Below are positions 52,583 to 61,535 of a stretch of DNA of 64,000 nucleotides, in pieces; position 1 is the stretch's first letter; the number at the start of each line of letters is the position of its first letter. The notes beneath the pieces were generated by a model. The model was not told where the DNA came from, ran no database searches, and saw nothing but the letters and a program-made list of their open reading frames with translations. The position numbers and the translations under genes are program-made. The stretch comes from Azoarcus_F sp036734105. Lineage in GTDB: Bacteria > Pseudomonadota > Gammaproteobacteria > Burkholderiales > Rhodocyclaceae. The stretch is taken from the NCBI GenBank assembly GCA_036734105.1, contig DAIMZH010000013.1:5253-69252 (forward strand), written 5' to 3'.

Positions 52583-52827
52583 GGCGCACACCTTGTCTCA
52601 AACGTTCATGCTTTCACCGGGATAGATGAAGCAAAAAACAGCAGGAGCATTGCTGGTAAATCAGCATTCGGGCCTGTCGAAGCCGCCGCAGAAGGTGCGT
52701 TCCGACAGGTTGGAAAAAATCAGTATTAAACCCGGAATCGATGCCATCAAGGCAAAAGCGACTCCGGGCACGCAGAAGAAATTAGAAGTTATCAGCTTTC
52801 ACCACGTTTGAATCAAGACAACACAGA
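52583..52827 (-). promoter_or_regulatory. sapC-giant gene leader region
   Basis: This 245-bp stretch separates sapC from the giant gene's ATG. The only translation signal is AAGG eight nt before the ATG. On the minus strand a 5-bp stem (CAGCA/TGCTG, 52655-52639) is followed by six T (52638-52633), which looks like a weak intrinsic terminator or attenuator. Further upstream are inverted arms CCTGTCG (52673-52679) and CGACAGG (52703-52709), 23 nt apart. I see no strong promoter, so the giant gene is probably read through from tolC-sapC. Confidence 0.35.
52633..52655 (-). terminator. Weak terminator/attenuator-like hairpin before the giant gene
   Basis: On the minus strand CAGCA, a 7-nt loop and TGCTG are followed directly by TTTTTT. 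The stem is only 5 bp, so termination would be partial at most. It lies about 50 nt upstream of the giant's start, where partial termination could lower giant mRNA relative to sapC. Confidence 0.3.
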
Positions 52828-53556
52828 TCAGTTGAGTGCTGCTGCCTTGCTGCTACGCTCTTCCTTCAGCTTCAGCAGTCGCTCGATCTGAGCGAGTGAG
52901 CCAAGATGTGCGAAGGTTGCCGGCAGATAGCGCTTTTCGCGCATCTCAAGGAAGCGCTCGTTTGACAGGTTGTTCAGACGCTCTTCATTGATGACATAGC
53001 AGCCAGCGATGTTCTTGACCTGATCAGCCTGACGAACCCGCATGTTCAGGGGTGTGAACATGTTGTGCTCTGCGAGGTATTTGCAGAAGCTCTTGGTGAA
53101 GGCGTCCATCTGCTGCAATTCGCCCAGGTAGCGCTTGACGTTTTCCAGCGCCTCGGCCGGCTCGCCGTTGGCGTCAAACAACGGAACACCCTCTTCTTCG
53201 TTAACCAGCTCGCTGCCCTCGTCGATGCATACGGTGAACTGGTTCTCCTGGCCGGTGCTGGCGAGCGCGAAAGGATAGCGGCGGATGATGGCCGGAATGT
53301 AGGAGGCCTGCCACTTGCCATCAGCGTCAACAAAGAGGTTTTCACCCGCATCAAGACCCATCAGAACGACCGGACGAAACTCGTCCTGCTCCTTGTCCTC
53401 AAGGAATACCACCGGATAAATGGCAGCCGCGCGAACAAACTCATGCACCATGACGGAAGCAATGTGGAAACTTGACGCAAACCCAAAACCCTCAACCGGC
53501 TTCACTTTCTTGACTGCATGACGTTCCTTGTTAACCGGAACAAGCTGCTGAAACAT
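52828..53556 (-). CDS. SapC family protein
   Basis: The 242-residue product is a SapC-family protein (Pfam SapC). Recognisable phrases are FQQLVPVNKERHAVKKV near the N-terminus, FVRAAAIYPVVFLED, PVVLMGLDAGENLFVDADG and WQASYIPAIIRRYPFAL, followed by FTVCIDEGSELVNEEEGVPL and a C-terminal helical part. The length is usual for the family. SapC was named from Campylobacter S-layer loci, where it lies beside the S-layer export genes; its biochemical role is unknown. There is no signal peptide. The start at 53556 is set by a perfect AAGGAG six nt upstream. It lies 25 bp after tolC, so the two are surely co-transcribed. Position next to a giant exoprotein and a TolC fits the S-layer-type setting. 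Confidence 0.9.
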   Translation of the reverse strand: MFQQLVPVNKERHAVKKVKPVEGFGFASSFHIASVMVHEFVRAAAIYPVVFLEDKEQDEFRPVVLMGLDAGENLFVDADGKWQASYIPAIIRRYPFALASTGQENQFTVCIDEGSELVNEEEGVPLFDANGEPAEALENVKRYLGELQQMDAFTKSFCKYLAEHNMFTPLNMRVRQADQVKNIAGCYVINEERLNNLSNERFLEMREKRYLPATFAHLGSLAQIERLLKLKEERSSKAAALN

Positions 53557-53581
53557 GTTTGACTCCTTGATTTACTTCTGC

Positions 53582-55261
53582 TCAGTCAGTTTGACGAGCT
53601 TCCAAAAAAGAGGCTTGGTCAACGCTTACGTCCCCTCGCTCTCCACCTTTATCAAAAACCACTCCGTAGCCGTCAAGCAGGCTGCCGTCCGCAAAATCCA
53701 GCGCCACACGCGCAAGCTCGAAGCGTGTCAGGCTGTCGAGTAGATTCTGCCGCGTCTGCATCAACTCGTCCTCACGCTCGAACACGCGCCCCAGACGAAC
53801 ACGACCCACCTCATACTGTTCACGCTCAGCATGGAGCAATTGCTGTCTTAGTTCAACGTCGACCTTATGTAGTTCAACCTCGCGCCGGGCACTTTCCATC
53901 TGAAGCCAGCGTGTCATGACATCGTTGTGAACGCTGGTCATCAAGCCTTCGGCATCAGACTGGCTCTGTTTGAGACGCAGCAACTGCGCCTCCCAGGCGG
54001 ACGATGCCCGGTGGTTGCCCAAGGGCCGCTCATAAACCAGGCCTGCATACCAGCCATCGTAGCTGGCCTTGAAGGAATCATCGAAGGCACTGCTCGCCCT
54101 GCCGTCAAGGCTGTTTCGATTGTAGCCAAGCTCCAGTCTGAGATCCGGGCGTTTCTGGTCCATTGCAACCTCGGTGCGTATGCGCTCCTGTTCTATCCGC
54201 GACGCCGCCATCCTGAGGCTGGGCAGCGAAGCAAGCGCCAGCGCCAGCCGCTCCTCCATCGCCTTGTTCGCCGCGTCAGGATCAGGGGCCACTGCAGGCA
54301 CAAATTCAGGGGCAGCACTCACTGAAGGCCGGATATTGAGCAGGGTCATCAGCGCACCGCGCGTCTCATCCAGCAATCTGGCAGCTCGGGCAACATCGGC
54401 TTCGCGGCTGGCGACCGCAATTTTTGCTTCAGTCAGGTCGGTGGCCGGAGCCCACCCTGCCTTGACTCGATCTTCTACATCAACCAGCGCAGCCTGGCCA
54501 TTGCCAAGGGCCGCACGACGCATCTCCAGCCCTTGTTGAGCACGATAGAGCTGCCAGTAGGCATTGACCGCTTCGGCAGCCACCTTGAGCACCTGATCTT
54601 CGTAGCGCAGCGCCTCGATCTGATGATCCACCTCGGCCACTCTCAACTCAGCCTCGGTCAGAGCACGCCCCAGTCCACGCAGCAGCGGCTGCTGAAAGGT
54701 AATGTTTACCGCCCCACGGTACTCATTGGTGTCGCTGCCTGTCATCACACGGCGCTTTTGCATGCGGTACAGCAACTGTATCTCGCCGCCTGTCGGCACC
54801 TTGACCGATACGCCGGTTTCCGCAACCGTTCTGCGCTCGGTTGCACGGTCACTGAAGCCAAAGAAAATCGCACTGTCATCGGGCGACTGTGGCAGGTCGG
54901 AGTAGTCCTGGCGCAGGCGCGCAGTCACCAGTGGATCGTAAATGGCGCGCTCCGCATCGACCAGCCGGCCTGCTGCCTCGCGGCGCAAGCCCGCACCCCG
55001 GGTTTCGGCATTGCGCATCACAGCCCAATGCACAAGCTGCGCGGGGATCAATGTCTGCGTGCCACCTTCCGCCAAGACTTCGGCAGACGAGGACAACGCA
55101 TATCCAGGTTCATCCGCAGCCAAAAGCGGCGCGGATAGCAGCACGCACAGCGCAGCCGTGGCCCCAGGCCTGGCCACACGCCACAACCTCGCCAGGTTCA
55201 AACCAGGCACGGCTATCGGAACTCGCTTTTCAGCATGCTTGATCGGTGTCGACATACGCAT
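53582..55261 (-). CDS. TolC-family outer membrane channel protein
   Basis: The 559-residue product has a long basic leader and a hydrophobic core ending at about residue 48 (ALCVLLSAPLLAADE), so a cleaved Sec signal is likely. The mature part has the two alpha-helical halves of a TolC-type trimeric channel: FQQPLLRGLGRALTEAELRV, a long helix with AEAVNAYWQLYRAQQGLEMR, VKAGWAPATDLTEAKIAVAS, then the second half with RPDLRLELGYNRNSLDGRAS, a strand pair (WYAGLVYERPLGN) and RQQLLHAEREQYEVGRVRLG. TolC channels let type I exporters and efflux pumps reach the outside. It is the first gene of the minus-strand operon. No ABC transporter lies beside it in this window. ATG at 55261 has only a weak ribosome site; a second ATG lies two codons on. 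Confidence 0.88.
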   Translation of the reverse strand: MRMSTPIKHAEKRVPIAVPGLNLARLWRVARPGATAALCVLLSAPLLAADEPGYALSSSAEVLAEGGTQTLIPAQLVHWAVMRNAETRGAGLRREAAGRLVDAERAIYDPLVTARLRQDYSDLPQSPDDSAIFFGFSDRATERRTVAETGVSVKVPTGGEIQLLYRMQKRRVMTGSDTNEYRGAVNITFQQPLLRGLGRALTEAELRVAEVDHQIEALRYEDQVLKVAAEAVNAYWQLYRAQQGLEMRRAALGNGQAALVDVEDRVKAGWAPATDLTEAKIAVASREADVARAARLLDETRGALMTLLNIRPSVSAAPEFVPAVAPDPDAANKAMEERLALALASLPSLRMAASRIEQERIRTEVAMDQKRPDLRLELGYNRNSLDGRASSAFDDSFKASYDGWYAGLVYERPLGNHRASSAWEAQLLRLKQSQSDAEGLMTSVHNDVMTRWLQMESARREVELHKVDVELRQQLLHAEREQYEVGRVRLGRVFEREDELMQTRQNLLDSLTRFELARVALDFADGSLLDGYGVVFDKGGERGDVSVDQASFLEARQTD

Positions 55262-55799
55262 TCACACTCAACTCTGAAGGGTCTCAGGATACTGCAGCCT
55301 TGCGAGCCTACACGCTCCTCACCGAAAATGCATACTTTCGATATAGCGGTAGCCGTCGAGCCGAACAAAACCACTGAATCGGAATGCCGTCGCGAGCGAC
55401 AATACCGTAGCTGATCATCACGGCCTGATTGAGCATCAACCGACTTGCTCTCCCCGACAGGCAAGGCATTTTCGACATTACGCCCAGTAAAGGCTTACAT
55501 CAAGCCGTGCCTCCATACCTGACTTTTCCTGACACCTGCGAATGCCAATCCCGCGTGTGCTGAGAACTATGTCACAGTGGCACCAACCCGACGCAATGCC
55601 GTTAATCCTCCCCCACCTCTCGCTGACGCTCGCCGGTCTCAAGAACGGGAAGGCTTCTCCACCCTGAAGGGCGAGGTTTGCCGCGCAACTGCTCAATCAC
55701 ACTGCCAAGCACACGATTTCCCGGAATTTAATCGTACCGTCAGATTTCGGTAGTACCATTTACGGCTGTTTCTTTAAAAGACATCATCGACAGCGATAT
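55262..55799. promoter_or_regulatory. Divergent intergenic region between tolC and gspC
   Basis: This 538-bp stretch separates the two divergent operons. Short open frames in it (for example 55478-55696 minus) have no recognisable product and no ribosome site, so I do not call them. It holds one candidate promoter towards tolC. Towards gspC I see no convincing -35/-10 pair; a short inverted repeat TACCG/CGGTA (55735-55739 and 55748-55752) lies about 50 nt before gspC and could bind a regulator, but is weak. One CGACAGGC octamer is at 55455-55462. Confidence 0.5.
55340..55368 (-). promoter_or_regulatory. Candidate sigma70-type promoter for the tolC-sapC-giant operon
   Basis: On the minus strand TTGTTC (55368-55363) and TATATC (55345-55340) are separated by 17 nt. 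This is the best such pair in the divergent region and lies about 80 nt upstream of the tolC start. It would drive the whole operon. No experimental support is available. Confidence 0.4.
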
Positions 55800-56300
55800 A
55801 TGCTACCTAAACGGCGATCCACATATCCGGCCCGTCTCACAACTGTGCTCGCCTGGATGATTGCCGTGCTGTTGGTAGCACTGGTCGCCCGGGAATTGAC
55901 TGATCGCTGGGTGACCCGTCCGGTACCGCTGTCCGCCCACGAGCGCAGCGCCGACCCACGCGCTGCAGCGCGGGAAATTGCCGCCCGACTCTCCTCCGGT
56001 CCGGAGCAAGCAACGCTGACGCCAGCACCAGAACCGCTCACATCGACTGTCGACTACATCCTGATGGGAGTCGCTACCGGGTTTGGCGGATCGCCCGGTT
56101 TCGCGCTTCTGCGCACCCCTTCCGGGGAGATTCTGTCCGCAGTTCAAGGCGGGCGCCTGCCTTCTGGCGAAACCGTGATTGCCATCGGCCTGGACCATCT
56201 GCGCCTGAACCAGGGCGGTCGTGAAAGCACGCTACGCATGTCTTCGGAAGCGATAATGGGCACCCTTCCCGCGCCCCGCAGCCCCCGCCCAACTCGATAA
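55800..56300 (+). CDS. gspC: Type II secretion protein GspC (short form)
   Basis: The 166-residue product has a short cytoplasmic start, one membrane segment (about 15-33, TVLAWMIAVLLVALVARELT), a linker, and a periplasmic homology-region domain (about 85-150: DYILMGVATGFGGSPGFALL ... VQGGRLPSGETVI ... GLDHLRLNQGG). In the type II secretion system GspC links the inner-membrane platform to the secretin. Full-length GspC proteins usually continue with a PDZ or coiled-coil domain; here the chain ends after the homology region. It is the first gene of the operon and lies 25 bp before gspD. The ATG at 55800 has no good ribosome site. The call rests mainly on the fold pattern and position. Confidence 0.75.
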   Translation: MLPKRRSTYPARLTTVLAWMIAVLLVALVARELTDRWVTRPVPLSAHERSADPRAAAREIAARLSSGPEQATLTPAPEPLTSTVDYILMGVATGFGGSPGFALLRTPSGEILSAVQGGRLPSGETVIAIGLDHLRLNQGGRESTLRMSSEAIMGTLPAPRSPRPTR

Positions 56301-56325
56301 ACCTTACCGACGCGCCGCCACCACG

Positions 56326-58386
56326 ATGCCCACGCCCTCCAACCTGTTTCGCGCTCTGGCGCTTTCCCTGTCTCTGGCCTCCGCAAGCGTATTTGCGGCT
56401 GATGACCAGAACGGCCCGGTCGCGCTCAATTTCGTTAACGCCGACATCCGTGCGGTGATCAACGCGGTCGGGCAGATTACCGGGCAGAACTTCCTGATTG
56501 ACCCGCGCGTATCCGGTACGCTGAACATCGTCACCAACACCCCGGTGGCGCGCGATCTGGCCTACCCGATGCTGCTGTCAGCGCTGCGTTTGCAGGGTTT
56601 CACCGCGATAGAAGACGCCGGTATCATCAAGATCATGCCGGAAGCCGATGCCAAACTGCATGGCGTGCCAGTCAGCCCATCTAACGCCAGCGGCGACAGC
56701 CTGGTCACCCAGGTATTCACCCTGCGCCACGAACCAGCCGCGCAAATGCTGGCGGTAGTGCGTCCGCTGGTTGCACCCAACAACACGGTCACAGCCTTTC
56801 CGTCCAACAATTCGCTGGTCATCACCGACTACGCACGCAATCTCGAACGGATCGCCCAAGTCATCGAGTCGATAGACGTTCCCCTCGGCAACCTGACCGT
56901 TATTCCTCTGGAATACGCCGCAGCGGCTGACATCGCCAGCACCGCCAACCGCCTTTTCAACACCAATGCGTCCGGCAATCAGAGCGCATCAGAGCCTTTT
57001 CAGCGCATCCAGATATTGCCGGAGCAACGTATCAACGCGGTGCTGGTACGCACCGAAAACTCTGCCAGGCTGCGCGAACTGCGTCACCTGATCGCCGCAC
57101 TTGACAGACCCGGCGCGGGTGGCAACGTCCATGTGGTGTATCTGCGCAATGCCCGCGCCGAAACCGTGGCAGAAACACTCACCGCCGCTCTGGGCGGCGG
57201 CAACCCGGCAGGACGTCCGGCATTGAGCGAAACCGACAGCACAGCCAGCAACAGCGGCCTGACAACCGGCGCGCCAACCATACAGGCCGACGCGGTAAAC
57301 AACGCGCTGATCATCGTGGCCCCCGAGGCGGTGTATCGCAACCTCCGGCATGTCATTGAGCAGCTCGACCGACGCCGGGCGCAGGTGTTCATAGAGGCGC
57401 TGATCGCCGAAGTGTCTTCCGATCGTGCTGCCGAGTTCGGCATTCAGTGGCAGAGCACCAATCTTGGCAACACCGGCACCAGCCTGCTCGGTGGCACCAA
57501 CTTTGGCGGACCAGGGCAGAACATCGTCAGCACCGCTGCCAATATCGGCTCGGTGGGGAAAGGCGTCAACCTGATGATCGGACACGGCAGAGTGAAAATC
57601 CCGACCCCGGATGGCAAGACGATAGAGGTTTTCAACCTCGGCCTGCTTGCCCGCTACCTTGAAACCGACACACGCACCAACATCCTGTCCACGCCAACCA
57701 TCGTCACCCTGGACAACGAAGAAGCCAAGATCGTGGTGGGCCGCAACCTGCCCTTCATCACCGGGCAATACACCAACACCAGCGGGGGTTCGCTGCCGGA
57801 AAACCCTTTCCAGACCATAGAGCGCCGCGATGTTGGCCTGACCTTGCAGGTGCGGCCGCAGATCTCGGAGGGTGGCACCATCAAGCTTGAGATATTTCAG
57901 GAAGCCTCGTCGGTGGTGCCAAGCATAGACGACAGCCGTGGCCCGGTAACCAACACCCGCTCGATCCAGTCTTCAGTGCTGGTTGACGACGGCGCGATCA
58001 TCGCGCTGGGCGGACTGGTCGAGGACAGCTTTACGGCTGGCGAGGAGAAAGTACCCGTGCTCGGTGACATCCCGGTGGCTGGCAACCTTTTCCGCTATCG
58101 CAACCGCCAGCGCACAAAAACCAATCTGGTGGTGTTTCTGCGACCGGTGATCCTGCGTGACGAGCTGGCCTATGGCGAATTGACCCAGTCGCGTTACGAC
58201 TATGTGATTGGGCAGCAACAGCAGGTTTCGAGTACCGTCAGACTGATGAGCGGCGAACCGTCACCACCTAGTCTGCCAGCAACGGCGGCAACGGATGCTG
58301 CCGAGGTCGACGGGCATCTGCTTCAGCCGCCTGCGCCAATCGCCGACGCGCAAATCATCCCCACCCACCGTTTCGCACCACGCTGA
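56326..58386 (+). CDS. gspD: Type II secretion secretin GspD
   Basis: The 686-residue outer-membrane channel subunit has a Sec signal ending ASASVFA-AD (about 24). N0 follows (VALNFVNADIRAVINAVGQI), then N1-N3 modules (VFTLRHEPAAQMLAVVRPLV, VIPLEYAAAADIASTANRLF, VHVVYLRNARAETVAETLTA). The C-terminal secretin domain contains the conserved phrases GLTLQVRPQISEGGTIKLEI, DDGAIIALGGLVEDSF, VPVLGDIPVAGNLFRYRN and TNLVVFLRPVILRD. Length is normal for GspD. A proline/alanine-rich tail of about 40 residues ends the chain; whether it is an S-domain for a pilotin is not clear. The gene is 25 bp after gspC and 8 bp before gspE. Confidence 0.97.
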   Translation: MPTPSNLFRALALSLSLASASVFAADDQNGPVALNFVNADIRAVINAVGQITGQNFLIDPRVSGTLNIVTNTPVARDLAYPMLLSALRLQGFTAIEDAGIIKIMPEADAKLHGVPVSPSNASGDSLVTQVFTLRHEPAAQMLAVVRPLVAPNNTVTAFPSNNSLVITDYARNLERIAQVIESIDVPLGNLTVIPLEYAAAADIASTANRLFNTNASGNQSASEPFQRIQILPEQRINAVLVRTENSARLRELRHLIAALDRPGAGGNVHVVYLRNARAETVAETLTAALGGGNPAGRPALSETDSTASNSGLTTGAPTIQADAVNNALIIVAPEAVYRNLRHVIEQLDRRRAQVFIEALIAEVSSDRAAEFGIQWQSTNLGNTGTSLLGGTNFGGPGQNIVSTAANIGSVGKGVNLMIGHGRVKIPTPDGKTIEVFNLGLLARYLETDTRTNILSTPTIVTLDNEEAKIVVGRNLPFITGQYTNTSGGSLPENPFQTIERRDVGLTLQVRPQISEGGTIKLEIFQEASSVVPSIDDSRGPVTNTRSIQSSVLVDDGAIIALGGLVEDSFTAGEEKVPVLGDIPVAGNLFRYRNRQRTKTNLVVFLRPVILRDELAYGELTQSRYDYVIGQQQQVSSTVRLMSGEPSPPSLPATAATDAAEVDGHLLQPPAPIADAQIIPTHRFAPR

Positions 58387-58394
58387 GGGCCACC

Positions 58395-59864
58395 ATGAGC
58401 GAGGCTGCACGGCTCAGTTACGCATTCTGTCGGCGCCACGGTGTGCTGATCGAGAGCCTGGACGAAACCCACGCCGCGCTGATGCTGCGGGACGACGCCG
58501 ACCCGGGCGCAATCGCCGAGTTGCGTCGCACGCTGGCTCGCCCGATAAGCGTCCGGGCGGTGTCCGCGCAGGCGTTCGAGGCCACGCTGGCAGACGCCTA
58601 CAGCGATGGCGACAGCACCGCCGCCGAGGTGCTCGCCGATGTCGGTCTGGATGTCGATATCCAGCAACTCATGACCGAATTGCCAGCAGTCTCAGACCTC
58701 CTCGAAACCCAGGACGACGCGCCCATCATCCGCATGATCAATGCCCTGCTGACCCAGGCCATACGCGAGAGCGCGTCCGACATTCATATCGAACCCTACG
58801 AACGGCATTCGGTTGTCCGCCTGCGCCGCGACGGCATTCTTCACGACATTGCGCACCCGCACCGTGGGCTGCATGCCGCGATGAGTTCGCGCATCAAGAT
58901 CATGGCCAACCTCGATATTGCCGAAAAGCGCCTGCCCCAGGACGGTCGTATCGGGCTGCGGGTCGCTGGTCGCCAGATCGACCTGCGGGTATCCACTTTG
59001 CCGACAACCCACGGCGAGCGCATCGTGCTGCGCATCCTGGACCGCAGCGGCGAGCGCATGGGGCTGAGCGCACTTGGCATGGCCACCGACACCCACCAGG
59101 ATTTCGTCCGCCTGCTTGGCCAACCCCACGGCATTGTGCTGGTAACCGGCCCTACCGGCTCTGGCAAAAGCACCACACTTTATGCCGCCATACAGAGCAT
59201 GGACGCCGGCCAGTTCAACATCGTCACGGTTGAAGACCCGGTCGAGTACGACCTGCCCGGCGTCGGACAGATTCACGCCAACCCCAAGATCGGGTTGACC
59301 TTCGCCAAGTCGTTGCGTGCCATCCTGCGCCAGGACCCCGACATCATCATGATCGGCGAGATACGTGACCTCGAAACAGCACAGATCGCGGTGCAAGCCA
59401 GCCTCACTGGCCACCTTGTGCTGGCGACACTGCACACCAACGACACCGCTTCGGCGGTCACCCGCCTGATCGACATGGGTGTGGAGCCCTTTCTGCTCGC
59501 CTCCACATTGCGCGGTGTGCTTGCACAACGGCTGGTGCGCATGCTGTGCGAGCACTGCAAGCAAGCGCAGGACACCCAGCCACAGGCGGCTGCAGAGCTG
59601 TTCGGAGCGGAGATGCACACCCTCTGGCACGCGCCCGGCTGCCCAGTCTGCAAACACACCGGATACGCCGGCCGACTTGGCATCTATGAGCTGCTGAGCG
59701 TAGACGACGAGTTGTCGCGCCTGATCCACAGTGGCACCGATGAAGCGCGCATCCGCGACTACGCGCGCAGTTCGGGCATGCGCAATCTGCGCGAGGACGG
59801 CTTGCGCTACGTCTCCAGCGGCCGGACCTCGCCAGAGGAGCTGATCCGCGTAACCCGCGACTGA
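58395..59864 (+). CDS. gspE: Type II secretion ATPase GspE
   Basis: The 489-residue cytoplasmic ATPase powers pseudopilus growth. It has an N-terminal domain for docking to GspL (1-100), then N2E (DIHIEPYERHSVVRLRRDGI), Walker A GPTGSGKST (about 251-259), the Asp box VTVEDPVEYDLPGVGQIHAN, Walker B with ILRQDPDIIMIGEIRDLET, and the His box GHLVLATLHTNDT. A zinc-binding tetracysteine module follows, CEHC (about 385) and CPVC (about 416), as in GspE and unlike PilT. A GAGGG ribosome site lies 5 nt before the ATG. Confidence 0.97.
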   Translation: MSEAARLSYAFCRRHGVLIESLDETHAALMLRDDADPGAIAELRRTLARPISVRAVSAQAFEATLADAYSDGDSTAAEVLADVGLDVDIQQLMTELPAVSDLLETQDDAPIIRMINALLTQAIRESASDIHIEPYERHSVVRLRRDGILHDIAHPHRGLHAAMSSRIKIMANLDIAEKRLPQDGRIGLRVAGRQIDLRVSTLPTTHGERIVLRILDRSGERMGLSALGMATDTHQDFVRLLGQPHGIVLVTGPTGSGKSTTLYAAIQSMDAGQFNIVTVEDPVEYDLPGVGQIHANPKIGLTFAKSLRAILRQDPDIIMIGEIRDLETAQIAVQASLTGHLVLATLHTNDTASAVTRLIDMGVEPFLLASTLRGVLAQRLVRMLCEHCKQAQDTQPQAAAELFGAEMHTLWHAPGCPVCKHTGYAGRLGIYELLSVDDELSRLIHSGTDEARIRDYARSSGMRNLREDGLRYVSSGRTSPEELIRVTRD

Positions 59865-59869
59865 CCGCC

Positions 59870-61069
59870 ATGAGCGCCTTCCGTTATCGAGCCCTGGACC
59901 GCGACGGTCTTGAAAAGTCCGGTGTTCTTGAATCCGACACCAGCCGCAGTGCTCGGGCGCTGCTGCGTGATCAGGGCTTGTTTCCGCTCGAAGTGGAAAG
60001 CATAGGCGGTCGCAGCAAAGGCGGCGGGCGACATCGCATCGCGGCGGCCGAATTGACCCTGCTGTCGCGCCAGTGGTCCACGCTGCTGGCCTCCGGCCTG
60101 ACCGTCGAGGCCTCGCTGGCCGCGCTTATCGAACAAGCCGAGCACGAACCGACCCGCCAGGTGCTGGCCGGGGTGCGATCGGAGATTCTCGCTGGTTTCA
60201 GCCTCAGGGCCGCGCTGGACCGCCATGTGCGCGCGTTTCCCGACATCTATCGCGCCTCGGTTGGCGCGGGCGAACGCGCCGGTGAGCTTGCACAAGTCAT
60301 GGCGCAACTGGCCGACTACCTCGAGCGTGCCCACGCCTTGCGGCAAAAAACGGTTCAGGCGCTGGTCTATCCGGTCATCGTGGCCGTGGTGGCGATGCTC
60401 GTCATCGTCGGCCTGATGGCCTACGTCGTGCCACAAGTGGTGACAGTTTTCGAGCAAGGCAACCAGGCGCTGCCGTGGCTTACCCGTGCCCTGATCCTGG
60501 TCTCCGGTCTGGTGCGCAACTGGGGTTGGGCCTTTCTCACCCTCACCGCGATAGCGCTGATCGCGCTGCACTATCTGTTGCGCAATCCGTCAATCAGGCG
60601 AGCCTGGGACCGCAACCTGCTCCGCTTGCCGGTCATTGGGCGGCATCTGCGCACGCTGGAGGCGACCCGCTTTGCCAGCACGCTGGCGATACTTTCTGCC
60701 AGCAGCGTGCCCTTGCTGGCCGCCCTTGAAACTGCCAGCCAGGTGGTCGGGCGGCTGCCTTTGCGCGACGCACTTGACCAGGCGATTGCCAAGGTGCGGG
60801 AAGGACAGTCACTATCGCGAGCGCTGAGCGCCACGCGCGCCTTCCCGCCGCTGCTGATCCACATGATCGCCAATGGCGAGAGCACCGGCAAGCTGGATGC
60901 CATGCTGGAGCGGGCAGCGGCGCTGCAGCAACAGGAATACGAAAACCGCAGCGCCACGCTGACCAGCCTGCTCGAACCACTGCTGTTGCTGGTAATGGGC
61001 TCGCTGGTGCTGCTCATCGTCATCGCGGTGATGCAACCCATCATCGAAATCAACACGCTTCTGAGGTAG
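59870..61069 (+). CDS. gspF: Type II secretion inner-membrane protein GspF
   Basis: The 399-residue polytopic protein forms the core of the inner-membrane platform. It starts with MSAFRYRALDRDG, typical of the family, and has two T2SSF domains: the first around residues 60-175 (LLSRQWSTLLASGLTVEASL, GERAGELAQVMAQLADYLER) and the second around 260-370 (FASTLAILSASSVPLLAALE, GESTGKLDAMLERAAALQQQ). Membrane segments lie near 165-190, 205-235 and 370-395. The gene is 5 bp after gspE and 4 bp before gspG. Confidence 0.96.
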   Translation: MSAFRYRALDRDGLEKSGVLESDTSRSARALLRDQGLFPLEVESIGGRSKGGGRHRIAAAELTLLSRQWSTLLASGLTVEASLAALIEQAEHEPTRQVLAGVRSEILAGFSLRAALDRHVRAFPDIYRASVGAGERAGELAQVMAQLADYLERAHALRQKTVQALVYPVIVAVVAMLVIVGLMAYVVPQVVTVFEQGNQALPWLTRALILVSGLVRNWGWAFLTLTAIALIALHYLLRNPSIRRAWDRNLLRLPVIGRHLRTLEATRFASTLAILSASSVPLLAALETASQVVGRLPLRDALDQAIAKVREGQSLSRALSATRAFPPLLIHMIANGESTGKLDAMLERAAALQQQEYENRSATLTSLLEPLLLLVMGSLVLLIVIAVMQPIIEINTLLR

Positions 61070-61073
61070 AACC

Positions 61074-61511
61074 ATGTCTGCAAGCTCTCGCCAAGCGCCG
61101 CGCCAAGGCGGCTTCACCCTGATCGAGGTCATGGTGGTCATCGTGATTCTCGGCGTACTCGCCTCGCTCATCGTACCCCGCGTGATGAGCCGTCCGGACG
61201 AGGCCCGCGCAGTGGCCGCCCGGCAGGACATTGCCTCTCTCAAGCAGGCGCTCAGGCTCTACAAGCTGGATAACCTGCATTACCCCTCCACAAGCCAGGG
61301 CCTGCGTGCGCTGGTCGAGCGCCCGGCGGGAGAGCCTGCTCCAAAGAACTGGAAGCCTTATCTCGAGCGTCTGCCTGCCGACCCTTGGGGCAATCCATAC
61401 CAATACCTCAACCCGGGGCTGCGCGGCGATGTAGACGTGATGAGCTTCGGTGCCGACGGTCGTGCCGGCGGCAGCGGTCTGGATGCCGACATTGGCTCCT
61501 GGGAGCTGTGA
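61074..61511 (+). CDS. gspG: Type II secretion major pseudopilin GspG
   Basis: The 145-residue prepilin has a short leader ending in glycine, cleaved before FTLIEVMVVIVILGVLASLI, with Glu at position 5. The globular part shows the GspG signature: ARQDIASLKQALRLYKLDN, YPSTSQGLRALVERP, LPADPWGNPYQYLNPG and the calcium loop FGADGRAGGSGLDADIGSWE. It forms the pseudopilus shaft. A GAGG ribosome site overlaps the end of gspF. Confidence 0.97.
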   Translation: MSASSRQAPRQGGFTLIEVMVVIVILGVLASLIVPRVMSRPDEARAVAARQDIASLKQALRLYKLDNLHYPSTSQGLRALVERPAGEPAPKNWKPYLERLPADPWGNPYQYLNPGLRGDVDVMSFGADGRAGGSGLDADIGSWEL

Positions 61512-61535
61512 CCATCACAACGCGACCCGCCTCTC

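Noticed and set aside
51720..51995. Classical autotransporter
   Set aside because: Only the stem-like motif is present; the C-terminus is acidic and has no 12-strand beta-barrel.
3773..52582. Two-partner (TpsA) secretion of the giant
   Set aside because: The beta-helix looks haemagglutinin-like, but there is no N-terminal TPS domain and no TpsB/POTRA partner; TolC and HlyD-like genes are present instead.
55478..55696. 72-codon open frame in the divergent region
   Set aside because: It has no ribosome site, no recognisable product and a composition not like the neighbouring genes.
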